DNA of 7,340 bases from JBFLVQ01 sp040758525. Lineage in GTDB: Bacteria > Acidobacteriota > Blastocatellia > Chloracidobacteriales > JADJPF01. The translations under genes and the position numbers were made by a program. Shown here piece by piece: positions 1 through 7,151 of this stretch. Where the stretch lies: assembly GCA_040758525.1 (NCBI GenBank), contig JBFLVQ010000483.1, positions 1-7,340 on the forward strand. The letters are read 5' to 3'. The first letter of the stretch is position 1; each line of letters starts with the position of its first letter. Below the pieces are notes generated by a model. The model ran no database searches, was not told the DNA's origin, and was given only the letters and a program-made list of their open reading frames with translations.

Positions 1-49
1 TTATCTAATTCCATTTTATATAATCAGAATATCTGAGACTATCGAAGAT

Positions 50-78
50 CAGACAAAAACTTCTCTAACCGTTATAAT
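50..78 (+). promoter_or_regulatory. Predicted sigma-70-type promoter of the operon
   Basis: A perfect TATAAT (73-78) lies 17 bases downstream of CAGACA (50-55), which matches four of six bases of the -35 consensus TTGACA. Transcription would start near base 85 and leave a leader of about 70 bases before the sigma factor gene. The whole 1-156 stretch is AT-rich and I see no gene in it. A second perfect TATAAT at 19-24 would need a -35 element outside the window. Nothing shows whether the encoded ECF sigma factor also controls its own operon, because its target motif is unknown. Confidence 0.5.
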
Positions 79-145
79 CATTTTATTGATCTAATGTATA
101 AATATGCTTAGCAACTGTAGTAAAAGAGCAGCCGAAGATGGTGGT

Positions 146-151
146 GGAGGG
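146..151 (+). promoter_or_regulatory. Ribosome binding site of the sigma factor gene
   Basis: GGAGGG ends five bases before the ATG at 157. It is a near-ideal Shine-Dalgarno sequence and supports that start. Confidence 0.8.
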
Positions 152-156
152 AATAG

Positions 157-738
157 ATGAGTCGTCGGGATGAGGATATCACGACACTGTTAGTGAATTG
201 GAGCGATGGCAATGAAGCAGCAGGCGATCAATTGATGCTGCGAGTCGAGAAAGAATTGCGTCAGATCGCAAACCGTTACCTATACCATGAGCGCCCAGAC
301 CATACCTTACAGGCTACTGCACTTATTAACGAGGCTTATTTGCGACTAATTGATCAACAGCATATACGCTGGCAAAACCGCGCACATTTCTTTGCCATTG
401 CTGCACAATTGATGCGTCGCATACTGATCGATCATGCACGTATACGTAATGCCGCTAAGCGAGGCGGTCAATTGCACAAGGTTTCGCTAGAAGGAATGGC
501 CAGCCTCACACAAGTGCGTGATCGTGAATTGATTGCGCTTGATGATGCTTTGAAGGGTCTTGCTGTGCTAGATCCACGTAAGAGTAGAATTGTGGAGTTA
601 AGATTCTTTGGTGGTCTAACAATTGAAGAGACAGCCGAGGTATTGAAGGTCTCTATTGATACTGTGAAAGACCAATGGAAAGTAGCAAAAGCCTGGCTCT
701 ACCGTGAGATCAACAAGGGAGGCAGGGATGACAGTTGA
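157..738 (+). CDS. ECF-type RNA polymerase sigma factor (TIGR02999/ECF43-like)
   Basis: This 193-residue sigma factor should direct RNA polymerase to a dedicated set of promoters. Region 2 spans about residues 23-100 and carries the signatures TLQATALINEAYLRL (50-64) and FFAIAAQLMRRILIDHAR (78-95), followed by KRGG (101-104). Region 4 spans about 128-187, with ELRFFGGLTIEETAEVL (147-163) and a helix-turn-helix ending in KAWLYREI. These are hallmarks of the ECF subfamily that sits beside Ser/Thr kinases in Acidobacteriota, Planctomycetota and some Proteobacteria. Region 2.2 lacks the usual acidic DAED motif: the aligned stretch is Q52-A53-T54-A55, with a threonine where an acidic residue normally binds the RNA polymerase beta' clamp. 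No anti-sigma factor gene is visible. The last 11 bases overlap the start of the kinase gene, which implies translational coupling. The family call is firm. Control by phosphorylation is inferred. Confidence 0.93.
   Translation: MSRRDEDITTLLVNWSDGNEAAGDQLMLRVEKELRQIANRYLYHERPDHTLQATALINEAYLRLIDQQHIRWQNRAHFFAIAAQLMRRILIDHARIRNAAKRGGQLHKVSLEGMASLTQVRDRELIALDDALKGLAVLDPRKSRIVELRFFGGLTIEETAEVLKVSIDTVKDQWKVAKAWLYREINKGGRDDS
715..722 (+). promoter_or_regulatory. Ribosome binding site that fixes the start of the kinase/nSTAND/WD40 gene
   Basis: AAGGGAGG lies inside the last codons of the sigma factor gene and ends five bases before the ATG at 728. The frame is also open to an ATG at 704, but that one has no comparable purine-rich site at the right distance. 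The N-terminal helical region typical of such kinases also begins naturally just after 728. I therefore prefer 728, which gives an 11-base overlap with the upstream gene. Confidence 0.75.
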
Positions 739-3700
739 ACATAGCAATGATCGAATCTTTCTACAGGCATTGGAATTGTCACCCAGTCAGCGAGATACAT
801 ATCTACAAGCAACTTGTGATCATTCTAGCTTGCGTCGAGAGATATATTCTCTCATTAAAGCCTACGAAGAAGCAGGCAATTTCCTTGAGCAGCCTGTGCA
901 CGATTATTCTGCTAAAACTACTGATTCGCTGATCGGACGCACACTAGGTGATTTCTTGATACAAGAATGGCTCGGCGAAGGCGGTTTTGGTGTGGTCTAT
1001 CGTGCTGAGCAGTTGACCTTGCAGCGCGCTGCTGTGGTCAAGGTACTACATGCCAAACATCGCGCCAACCCTGAAATCATCGAACGCTTCTTACGTGAAG
1101 CACGACTGGCGGCTCGTCTAGAACATCCTTATAGCGCCCATGTCTATGACTTTGGCGCCGAATCCGATGGTTTACTCTGGATTGCAATGGAGATGGTGCA
1201 TGGCACTACTTTCGATCAATTACTACGTGCACATGGCCCTTTGCCACTAGAGCGTTTTGTCGCGTTATTAGAAAAGATCTGCGAAGTAGTACATACCGCG
1301 CATGAAAGTGGAATTGTCCATAGAGATTTGAAACCAGCTAACATTATGGTGATTGCACGCGCGGGGCGCTTGTTACCAAAGTTACTAGATTTTGGTATTG
1401 CTAAAGGGCTTGATCCAGAGCCCACTATACAGGAAGAGTGGGAAGAAGCGGCTCAGATAAGAGACGATTTGCAGGTAGTAAAGACACTTGGGTTACTTGG
1501 CTCACTAGCATATATGCCTGTTGAACAGTGGGAGCGAGCTGCTGAAGTAGATCATCGTGCCGATATTTATGCACTTGGAGTACTATCTTATGAAGCGATC
1601 ACTGGCTCTAGGCCATTTTCAGGTGGTACCCCTTGCTTGTTACAGGCGCTCTATTTAGCACATAAGAATCAAGCGCCACCCTCTTTAGCATCGACATTTC
1701 CCATTGCCCTTAACAGTGTAATTGCTAAGGCACTGGCAAAAGAACCTGCAGAACGCTATCAGTCAGCAATCGAATTTGCTACTGCATTTCGTGAAGCGGC
1801 TGGTTTCGCTGAACCACAGATCGTCTTACCAAAACTCGACGATTTGTTATCTGAAACAATATTAGCACGTGCGCCACAGCCACTTGCCGATGCGGTAGCA
1901 GATTTCATTGCTGCACGTAATCCACATCAGGCACGTGAACAGATAATTAGAATTTGGCAGACAGCAGCACGTTATTTAGGCATTCTTGCGCTCACTTGTC
2001 GTACACGTGTAGGAAATGGTGGTGTAAAAGATAGCCAGGCAGCCATTGAGGCTTTACGTAAATTGGCAAAAGGCAGCCTTAATGAATTGGAATGGCTTGA
2101 GCTGACGCGAGAACTCAGTCGGCCTTTTGCTAAGCAACCAGATGCTTATCCCATTCCTGAGCTAGTAACACTCTTTTTTAATCGTATTGATGCTACACCA
2201 CGCCAGCAAAATGGGATTATTGAGCTGATTAGACAATTACGTGAGCAGGTGGCAGAATCGATAGTAAGCGTAGAGTCTCAAATAATCCAGATACTCACCG
2301 ACACCTTACCACATCTTACCACATTATTGCGGGAACTCTCTTTCTTGTCAGATTATCGGTTGGTGACACGACGCGCAGACCGTCTACAGTGTTGGCTGGG
2401 AGTGAGACGTTGGTGTAATGATAGTTTGCCTAAAGTAGAATCGTTAGTAGAAGGAAAACCAATCCTCATCGATATTGATGGTCGTGCAGTACTATCGCTC
2501 TGGCCATTTGTGCAGGTTGCTGAACCAACGCCAGCTACCAAAGAAGAACTCTTCTTTTTTGAACGTAGAGGCCGCTATGGTGCACGATTGTCAACCATGC
2601 CTGTAGGGTTTGCACGTGAAGATGAGGCAGCTTGGGAATGGTTAGGCAAAGAATTTTTTCCAGACGACGAGGACCATACATCAGTTACCTTGGCAGAACA
2701 TACGCCTTATCCAGGTTTAGTTGCTTTTACTGCCGCCGATGCAGAACTCTTCTTTGGTCGTGAGCGTGCTACTGAGGTGTTCTTAAACCGGTTACGTGTA
2801 CAGCCGCTACTCACTCTGGTGGGAGCATCGGGAGCTGGCAAGAGTTCATTTGTGCAAGCTGGTGTAATACCGGATCTACCACAACAGTGGTATGCCATTA
2901 CTGTGCGTCCTGGTCCTCTTCCATTGGCAGCACTAGCAGCACGATTGGTGAAAGAGGGTATTGGACCTACCGATCTACACGAAAAGTTGCTGCAAAACAG
3001 TGAGAGCTTAGGCGAATATTTGCGTAGTGCAGCACAGCAGACAGGACGAGTATTGGTATTGTTAATTGATCAGTTCGAAGAGCTTTTTACTCTCTGTTCC
3101 AATTCTAATGAACAGCAGCTTTATGCATTAGCATTGGCCAATGCTGCGCGTATGGTCGATGATCCAGTGCGAGTAATATTAATTCTACGCGACGATTTTC
3201 TGGTACGGACGCAAGAACTACCAGGCTTGCGGGATCGCCTTGCACAAGGATTAGAGATTATTGCTACACCGGAAGCCGATGATTTAATGCGAATCTTGAT
3301 TAAGCCAGCACGTTGCGCTGGCTATGAGTTTGATGATCCAGAACTACCGTGCCGGATTGTAGCAGCAGTAGCAGGACAACCTGGCGCACTACCTTTGCTT
3401 GCCTTTACTGCTGCTAATCTTTGGGAGTTGCGCGATCGCCATTTCAAATTGCTACTTGCTAAAGCTTATGATGCGATGGGGGGGGTAGGTGGCGCACTTG
3501 CACAACATGCTGAAATGTTAATGGCTGGTTTTACATTAGCTGAACAGCAGTTAGTTCGTGAGGTCTTTCGTCAATTAGTAACTTCAGTAGGAACGCGTGC
3601 TACACTGGCATTGCCAGATCTGCTACGAATTTTGGATGATGATAGATGGGCTGCACAAGTAGTAGAGAAGTTGATCAAAGCACGATTGCTAATCGTTCAT

Positions 3701-6361
3701 GAAGGTGATCAAGGTGTAGAACGAATTGAGATAGTTCATGAAGCATTACTGGTTGCTTGGCCTAGATTGGTGGAATGGCAACGTGAAGATCGAGAAGGAG
3801 CACGATTGCGTGATCAGTTACGGGCTGCAGCACGTCAATGGGAGGAGCGTGGACGTGTAAAAGGATTACTATGGCGTGATGAGGCACTAGCCGAATACCA
3901 GCGTTGGCATAGACATTATCCAGGTAAATTGACAAAGAGTGAAGAGTCCTTTGCCATAGCTAGTTTAACTGAAGCGGCTCGTGGTCGGCGCCGCAACTTT
4001 GCCATCATTACAACTATTTTTACGATTCTTATTGTCGGTTTGATAGTGTTGTACAGTCAACGCCAGCAGTCGCAAGAATATGCTCGTCAATTGCTAGCCG
4101 AGAAAGAGCGTGCTGAACGCAATGCCATAGAAGCAAAAGAGGAGAAACTGCGCGCTGAAGAGCAACGTCTACGTGCCGAAGGCAATGAAGCGGAAGCTCA
4201 TCACCAATCACAACTGGCTAAAGAGAACGCTGCACAAGCAGAGCGTCAGCTTATTGAGCTTTATCAAGAACGTGGCCGACAAGAGGCGCTAATGGGCAAT
4301 TCTCTGCTTGCCTCTGTTTATCTTAATGAAGCCTATCAGCGTGGTGGAGATGGTGCTGCATTACGGTTTTTGCTTGCCGAATCTTTGCGTGCGCTTGATG
4401 CACAACAGGTTTCATTTGTTGGCCATTCTCGCGAAGTGATCGGCGCTCAGTTCAGCCCTGATGGTATGCGTATCGTTACTACCAGTCGTGATAAGACTGT
4501 GCGTATATGGGAAGTGGTTAGTGGCAAGCTGCTGGTCACCCTCAATGGTTATAAAGGTGGGGAGATCGCTGCCTGTTTCAGTCCTGATGGTACTCGTATC
4601 ATTACCACTAATAGCAATCAGGTTGTTGAGATATGGGATAGTACTAATGGTCGATGGCTCAATTCTCTAGCAGGTCATAAAAGTACTATATATGATATTC
4701 AACTGAGTTCCGATGGCACACGTGTCGCCACTGCCAATGGCGATGGTACTGCAAATGTGTGGGACGTGGCTAGTGGTAAGTTGCTGTTTGCGCTTGAAGG
4801 TCATCGAAACAGTATACACGCAATCGCTTTCAGTAGGAATGGCAAGCTTATTGCGACAGCGAGCAACGATTCGACAGCAAAGATTTGGGATGCTGCCAAT
4901 GGTATATTATTAGTCTCTCTAGCAGGTCATAAAAGCACTGTTTCCACAGTCCATTTCAGTAACGATAACACACGGATAGTAACAGTAGGTGATGATAATA
5001 CTGCCAGAGTGTGGGATATCAGCAATGGTAGTATGCTTAATATTCTTAAGGGCCATAGAGGTCTAATCAAAGATGTAGAATTCAGTTCTGATGACAAACG
5101 TGTAGTGACGGCTGGTAGCGATAACACAGCAAGAATTTGGGATACAACGAATGGTCAACTGCTAGCCGTGCTAGAAGGTCATAGCGAAAGCATAAATACT
5201 GTTAGATTCAGTCCTGATGGTACACGTGTGGCAACAGCCAGTGATGATCATACCGTAAAGATCTGGGAGGTAGGGAGTGGGTTGCTGCTTGCTTCTCTGG
5301 AAGGTCACCATGGACGTATCTGTTCTGCCTCTTTTAGCCTGGATGGCAAAAAGATTGTCACGGCGAGTGACGATGGTAGTGCGAAAGTATGGAAAGCAAC
5401 TGGAGATAGACTAATACTCTGTTTCGATAATCTTCAATCAAATGATAACTACTTTGACTTTACTCTGCAGGGAGCGCGGATAATCGCACAGAATAGCAGC
5501 AATATTGTAGAGATCTGGGATGCTGGCAGTAAAAAGCTACTCTTTTCACTGCCAGGCCACTATTATGGGATCTCGGCTGCTACTTTTAGTTCTGATGGTA
5601 GATTGATTGCAACGGCAAACGACTATAACACGACAAGAATATGGGATGCTATCAGCGGTAAACTACGCGCTACTTTGGAAGGCCATACTGTTGCATTCAG
5701 CCCTGATGGCAAACGTATCGTGACAGCAAGCGATGATAATACTGCGAAGATTTGGGATACTGCAAGTAGCAGACTACTTACTACCATTAACCATCAAGAC
5801 TGGGTATATTCCGGCAAATTTAGTCCCGATGGGCGATATGTGGTAACAGCTAGTAAAGATCGTACAGCGAAGATCTGGCGAGTAACTGATGGGCAGCTAG
5901 TGGCTACGCTTACAGGTCATAATGCTAGAGTAGCATCAGCCGAATTCAGCCCTGATGGCAAGCGTGTAGTGACAGCAAGTGATGACAACACAGCCAAGAT
6001 ATGGGATGCTGCTAATGGTAGATTATTGATCTCGCTAGAAGGTCATAAAGGGAAAGTTCGTCATGCCGAATTCAGTCCAGATGGTGCGTTAGTGGTGAGT
6101 GCGAGTGTCGATAAGACCGCAAAAGTGTGGGATAGCGCAAGTGGTAAGATGCTTGCCTCACTAGAAGGCCATCGCGAATATGTTTATGGGGTTCGTTTCA
6201 GCCCCGATGGTACGCAGGTTGCCACGATGAGTCGAGATAAAACTATCAAGGTTTGGCGAATGGCTCTAGAGACCCGCAAATTAGCAGAAGTGGATAAGTT
6301 GGTACAACAGCAAGCCCCTTTCCGTTTTATTGATGGTCGATTGATGCCGGTTAATCAGTAA
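728..6361 (+). CDS. Membrane-anchored Ser/Thr kinase - nSTAND ATPase - WD40 repeat receptor
   Basis: Predicted NLR-like signalling protein of about 1877 residues, numbered from the ATG at 728. Residues 1-58 form a short helical region common before kinases of this type. The kinase domain (about 69-358) looks active: glycine loop GEGGFG (83-88), Lys105, helix-C Glu124, HRDLKPAN (198-205, catalytic Asp200), DFG (221-223) and Asp279. The APE motif is changed to Pro-Val-Glu (264-266), keeping its Glu. Residues 361-658 are an unrecognised linker, helical first and then a beta-rich part near 576-628. The nSTAND ATPase (about 659-1077) has Walker A GASGAGKS (699-706), Walker B LLIDQFEE ending at 785, an RDDF motif (821-824), GQPGALPLL (883-891) and a conserved HEALLVAWPRL (1004-1014). 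A single membrane segment (about 1091-1109) follows Arg-Arg-Arg, so the kinase and ATPase should be cytoplasmic. A charged coiled coil (about 1110-1190) and a short helical stretch lead into fifteen WD40 repeats (1233 to about 1856). The likely role is ligand-gated, ATP-dependent control of the kinase. Its substrate is unknown; the adjacent sigma factor is the obvious candidate. Confidence 0.93.
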   Translation: MTVEHSNDRIFLQALELSPSQRDTYLQATCDHSSLRREIYSLIKAYEEAGNFLEQPVHDYSAKTTDSLIGRTLGDFLIQEWLGEGGFGVVYRAEQLTLQRAAVVKVLHAKHRANPEIIERFLREARLAARLEHPYSAHVYDFGAESDGLLWIAMEMVHGTTFDQLLRAHGPLPLERFVALLEKICEVVHTAHESGIVHRDLKPANIMVIARAGRLLPKLLDFGIAKGLDPEPTIQEEWEEAAQIRDDLQVVKTLGLLGSLAYMPVEQWERAAEVDHRADIYALGVLSYEAITGSRPFSGGTPCLLQALYLAHKNQAPPSLASTFPIALNSVIAKALAKEPAERYQSAIEFATAFREAAGFAEPQIVLPKLDDLLSETILARAPQPLADAVADFIAARNPHQAREQIIRIWQTAARYLGILALTCRTRVGNGGVKDSQAAIEALRKLAKGSLNELEWLELTRELSRPFAKQPDAYPIPELVTLFFNRIDATPRQQNGIIELIRQLREQVAESIVSVESQIIQILTDTLPHLTTLLRELSFLSDYRLVTRRADRLQCWLGVRRWCNDSLPKVESLVEGKPILIDIDGRAVLSLWPFVQVAEPTPATKEELFFFERRGRYGARLSTMPVGFAREDEAAWEWLGKEFFPDDEDHTSVTLAEHTPYPGLVAFTAADAELFFGRERATEVFLNRLRVQPLLTLVGASGAGKSSFVQAGVIPDLPQQWYAITVRPGPLPLAALAARLVKEGIGPTDLHEKLLQNSESLGEYLRSAAQQTGRVLVLLIDQFEELFTLCSNSNEQQLYALALANAARMVDDPVRVILILRDDFLVRTQELPGLRDRLAQGLEIIATPEADDLMRILIKPARCAGYEFDDPELPCRIVAAVAGQPGALPLLAFTAANLWELRDRHFKLLLAKAYDAMGGVGGALAQHAEMLMAGFTLAEQQLVREVFRQLVTSVGTRATLALPDLLRILDDDRWAAQVVEKLIKARLLIVHEGDQGVERIEIVHEALLVAWPRLVEWQREDREGARLRDQLRAAARQWEERGRVKGLLWRDEALAEYQRWHRHYPGKLTKSEESFAIASLTEAARGRRRNFAIITTIFTILIVGLIVLYSQRQQSQEYARQLLAEKERAERNAIEAKEEKLRAEEQRLRAEGNEAEAHHQSQLAKENAAQAERQLIELYQERGRQEALMGNSLLASVYLNEAYQRGGDGAALRFLLAESLRALDAQQVSFVGHSREVIGAQFSPDGMRIVTTSRDKTVRIWEVVSGKLLVTLNGYKGGEIAACFSPDGTRIITTNSNQVVEIWDSTNGRWLNSLAGHKSTIYDIQLSSDGTRVATANGDGTANVWDVASGKLLFALEGHRNSIHAIAFSRNGKLIATASNDSTAKIWDAANGILLVSLAGHKSTVSTVHFSNDNTRIVTVGDDNTARVWDISNGSMLNILKGHRGLIKDVEFSSDDKRVVTAGSDNTARIWDTTNGQLLAVLEGHSESINTVRFSPDGTRVATASDDHTVKIWEVGSGLLLASLEGHHGRICSASFSLDGKKIVTASDDGSAKVWKATGDRLILCFDNLQSNDNYFDFTLQGARIIAQNSSNIVEIWDAGSKKLLFSLPGHYYGISAATFSSDGRLIATANDYNTTRIWDAISGKLRATLEGHTVAFSPDGKRIVTASDDNTAKIWDTASSRLLTTINHQDWVYSGKFSPDGRYVVTASKDRTAKIWRVTDGQLVATLTGHNARVASAEFSPDGKRVVTASDDNTAKIWDAANGRLLISLEGHKGKVRHAEFSPDGALVVSASVDKTAKVWDSASGKMLASLEGHREYVYGVRFSPDGTQVATMSRDKTIKVWRMALETRKLAEVDKLVQQQAPFRFIDGRLMPVNQ
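3478..3485 (+). repeat. Run of eight G inside the nSTAND coding region
   Basis: Eight consecutive G bases span the end of a Met codon (Met917) and two Gly codons, in the stretch Ala-Met-Gly-Gly-Val-Gly-Gly. Most other Gly codons in this gene are GGT or GGC. Gain or loss of one base would truncate the protein before the membrane segment and WD40 repeats. The glycine-rich peptide itself is normal for this ATPase family, so the run may be chance. Confidence 0.9.
4424..6295 (+). repeat. Array of fifteen WD40 repeats with a 126-base period
   Basis: In-frame tandem repeats encode 42-residue units of the pattern GH-x-FSPDG-x-ASDD-x-T-x-IWD-x-SGK-x-L. The units begin at 4424, 4550, 4676, 4802, 4928, 5054, 5180, 5306, 5432, 5558, 5684, 5792, 5918, 6044 and 6170. 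Unit 11 (5684-5791) has only 36 residues; five residues between its GH and the FSPDG strand are missing, plus one at its end. Unit 9 (5432-5557) is degenerate and lacks the His and the structural Asp. Unit 2 starts with Tyr instead of His. WD40 repeats fold into beta-propellers, usually of seven blades. Fifteen units would fit two propellers with one blade spare or poorly folded. The units differ at many synonymous sites, so the array is not a fresh amplification. Confidence 0.95.
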
Positions 6362-6364
6362 TAG

Positions 6365-6370
6365 TGAGGG
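6365..6370 (+). promoter_or_regulatory. Ribosome binding site of the third operon gene
   Basis: TGAGGG in the 15-base gap after the kinase gene ends six bases before the ATG at 6377. No promoter or terminator fits in the gap, so the gene is read from the same transcript as the kinase gene. Confidence 0.7.
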
Positions 6371-6376
6371 TAGAAA

Positions 6377-7150
6377 ATGCAGCGAGAAGATCGCTGGTCA
6401 CGCGCGCTGGCAGCATTTCTAGATAATACTAAGGATAATTCTGAGCCTATGCGTGCCTTACGCGCGCTCACCCTACATATGTTGGCTGGGCATGCTCCAG
6501 AGGTCTTTCGTGTTGCTGCCTTATCTCCTATTTTGGATCTAGCGGTGCAAGCACTGGCAGATATTCCATTGGTTTTTCCTAAGGAATTAAATGTTGATAT
6601 TGGTATGGCACGTATAGATGCCTGGTATGTACTACATCAACGCGGCTTGCCAGGTAAAACGCCAGACATATGCGAACTTAGCGACTACTTAAAGTTTCTT
6701 GATGATACCCAATTAGGTATCTATGCCTGGCTATTAGGTAAGATGGCGCAGACACTAGGCGTTAATGTCGAACTTGATGAACAAGAACAGACTTGGCGTG
6801 AGCTATCGCGCCAGCACGATCTTTACTATCTTACACACATACTTCTGCTCAAGAGTTGTTATTTGCAGGAGCCTTTGCCTAGATTCGGCTGGCAAACAGC
6901 AATTAATAGACTCTTGGCATCGGTCGATTGGTTGATTGAAGAAAAGATGGTTGATCTAGGTGCAGAAGTAGCAATCTGCTTACAGCTTGCTGGTCAGCAA
7001 GAGAGTTTGTCGCATCAAGCGTTATTAGATCTGATTGCAATATGCCAGCAGCCAGATGGCACGATAGTAGATCCTACAATGGCTGACTCACAATGGGATA
7101 TTGCCCATACTACAGCGGCAGCACTGCTGGCACTGGCCGGTGCAGCATAA
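6377..7150 (+). CDS. Uncharacterised helical protein, possibly DUF6895-like
   Basis: This 257-residue protein is not recognised with confidence. It looks almost entirely alpha-helical, with no signal peptide, membrane segment or known catalytic motif. Its C-terminal half contains YYLTHILLL (150-158), DLGAEVAICLQLAG (193-206), QQPDGTIVDP (225-233 region) and HTTAAALLALAG (244-255). From memory this spacing of Thr-His, acidic helix, PDG and His-Thr-Thr resembles actinobacterial DUF6895 proteins. The QxPDG element followed by His-Thr also recalls the alpha/alpha barrels of terpene cyclase-like folds. Both are family-level guesses without an alignment. The gene follows the kinase gene by 15 bases and surely shares its transcript, so its product probably works with, or is modified by, the kinase/nSTAND protein. 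Whether it is a substrate, an adaptor or an output protein cannot be read from the sequence. Confidence 0.85.
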   Translation: MQREDRWSRALAAFLDNTKDNSEPMRALRALTLHMLAGHAPEVFRVAALSPILDLAVQALADIPLVFPKELNVDIGMARIDAWYVLHQRGLPGKTPDICELSDYLKFLDDTQLGIYAWLLGKMAQTLGVNVELDEQEQTWRELSRQHDLYYLTHILLLKSCYLQEPLPRFGWQTAINRLLASVDWLIEEKMVDLGAEVAICLQLAGQQESLSHQALLDLIAICQQPDGTIVDPTMADSQWDIAHTTAAALLALAGAA

Positions 7151-7151
7151 C

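Noticed and set aside
32..53. Inverted repeat TCTGA/TCAGA as an operator in the leader
   Set aside because: Only five paired bases around a 12-base spacer and no extension; expected by chance in AT-rich DNA.
704..727. Upstream ATG start for the large gene, adding eight residues
   Set aside because: It has no Shine-Dalgarno sequence at a suitable distance, whereas the ATG at 728 has AAGGGAGG five bases upstream.
1514..1531. The altered APE motif (Pro-Val-Glu) as a sign of a dead kinase
   Set aside because: The glycine loop, Lys105, Glu124, HRDLKPAN and DFG are all present and the Glu of the motif is kept, so activity is still expected.
4029..5127. Short open frames on the minus strand and in other plus frames across the large gene
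   Set aside because: They lie wholly inside a well-supported coding region, give low-complexity or meaningless proteins and lack ribosome binding sites; they are shadows of the repeats and domains.
4424..6295. Regular DNA repeats as a CRISPR-like or satellite array
   Set aside because: The 126-base period is in frame, encodes a clear WD40 protein consensus and has no unique spacers.
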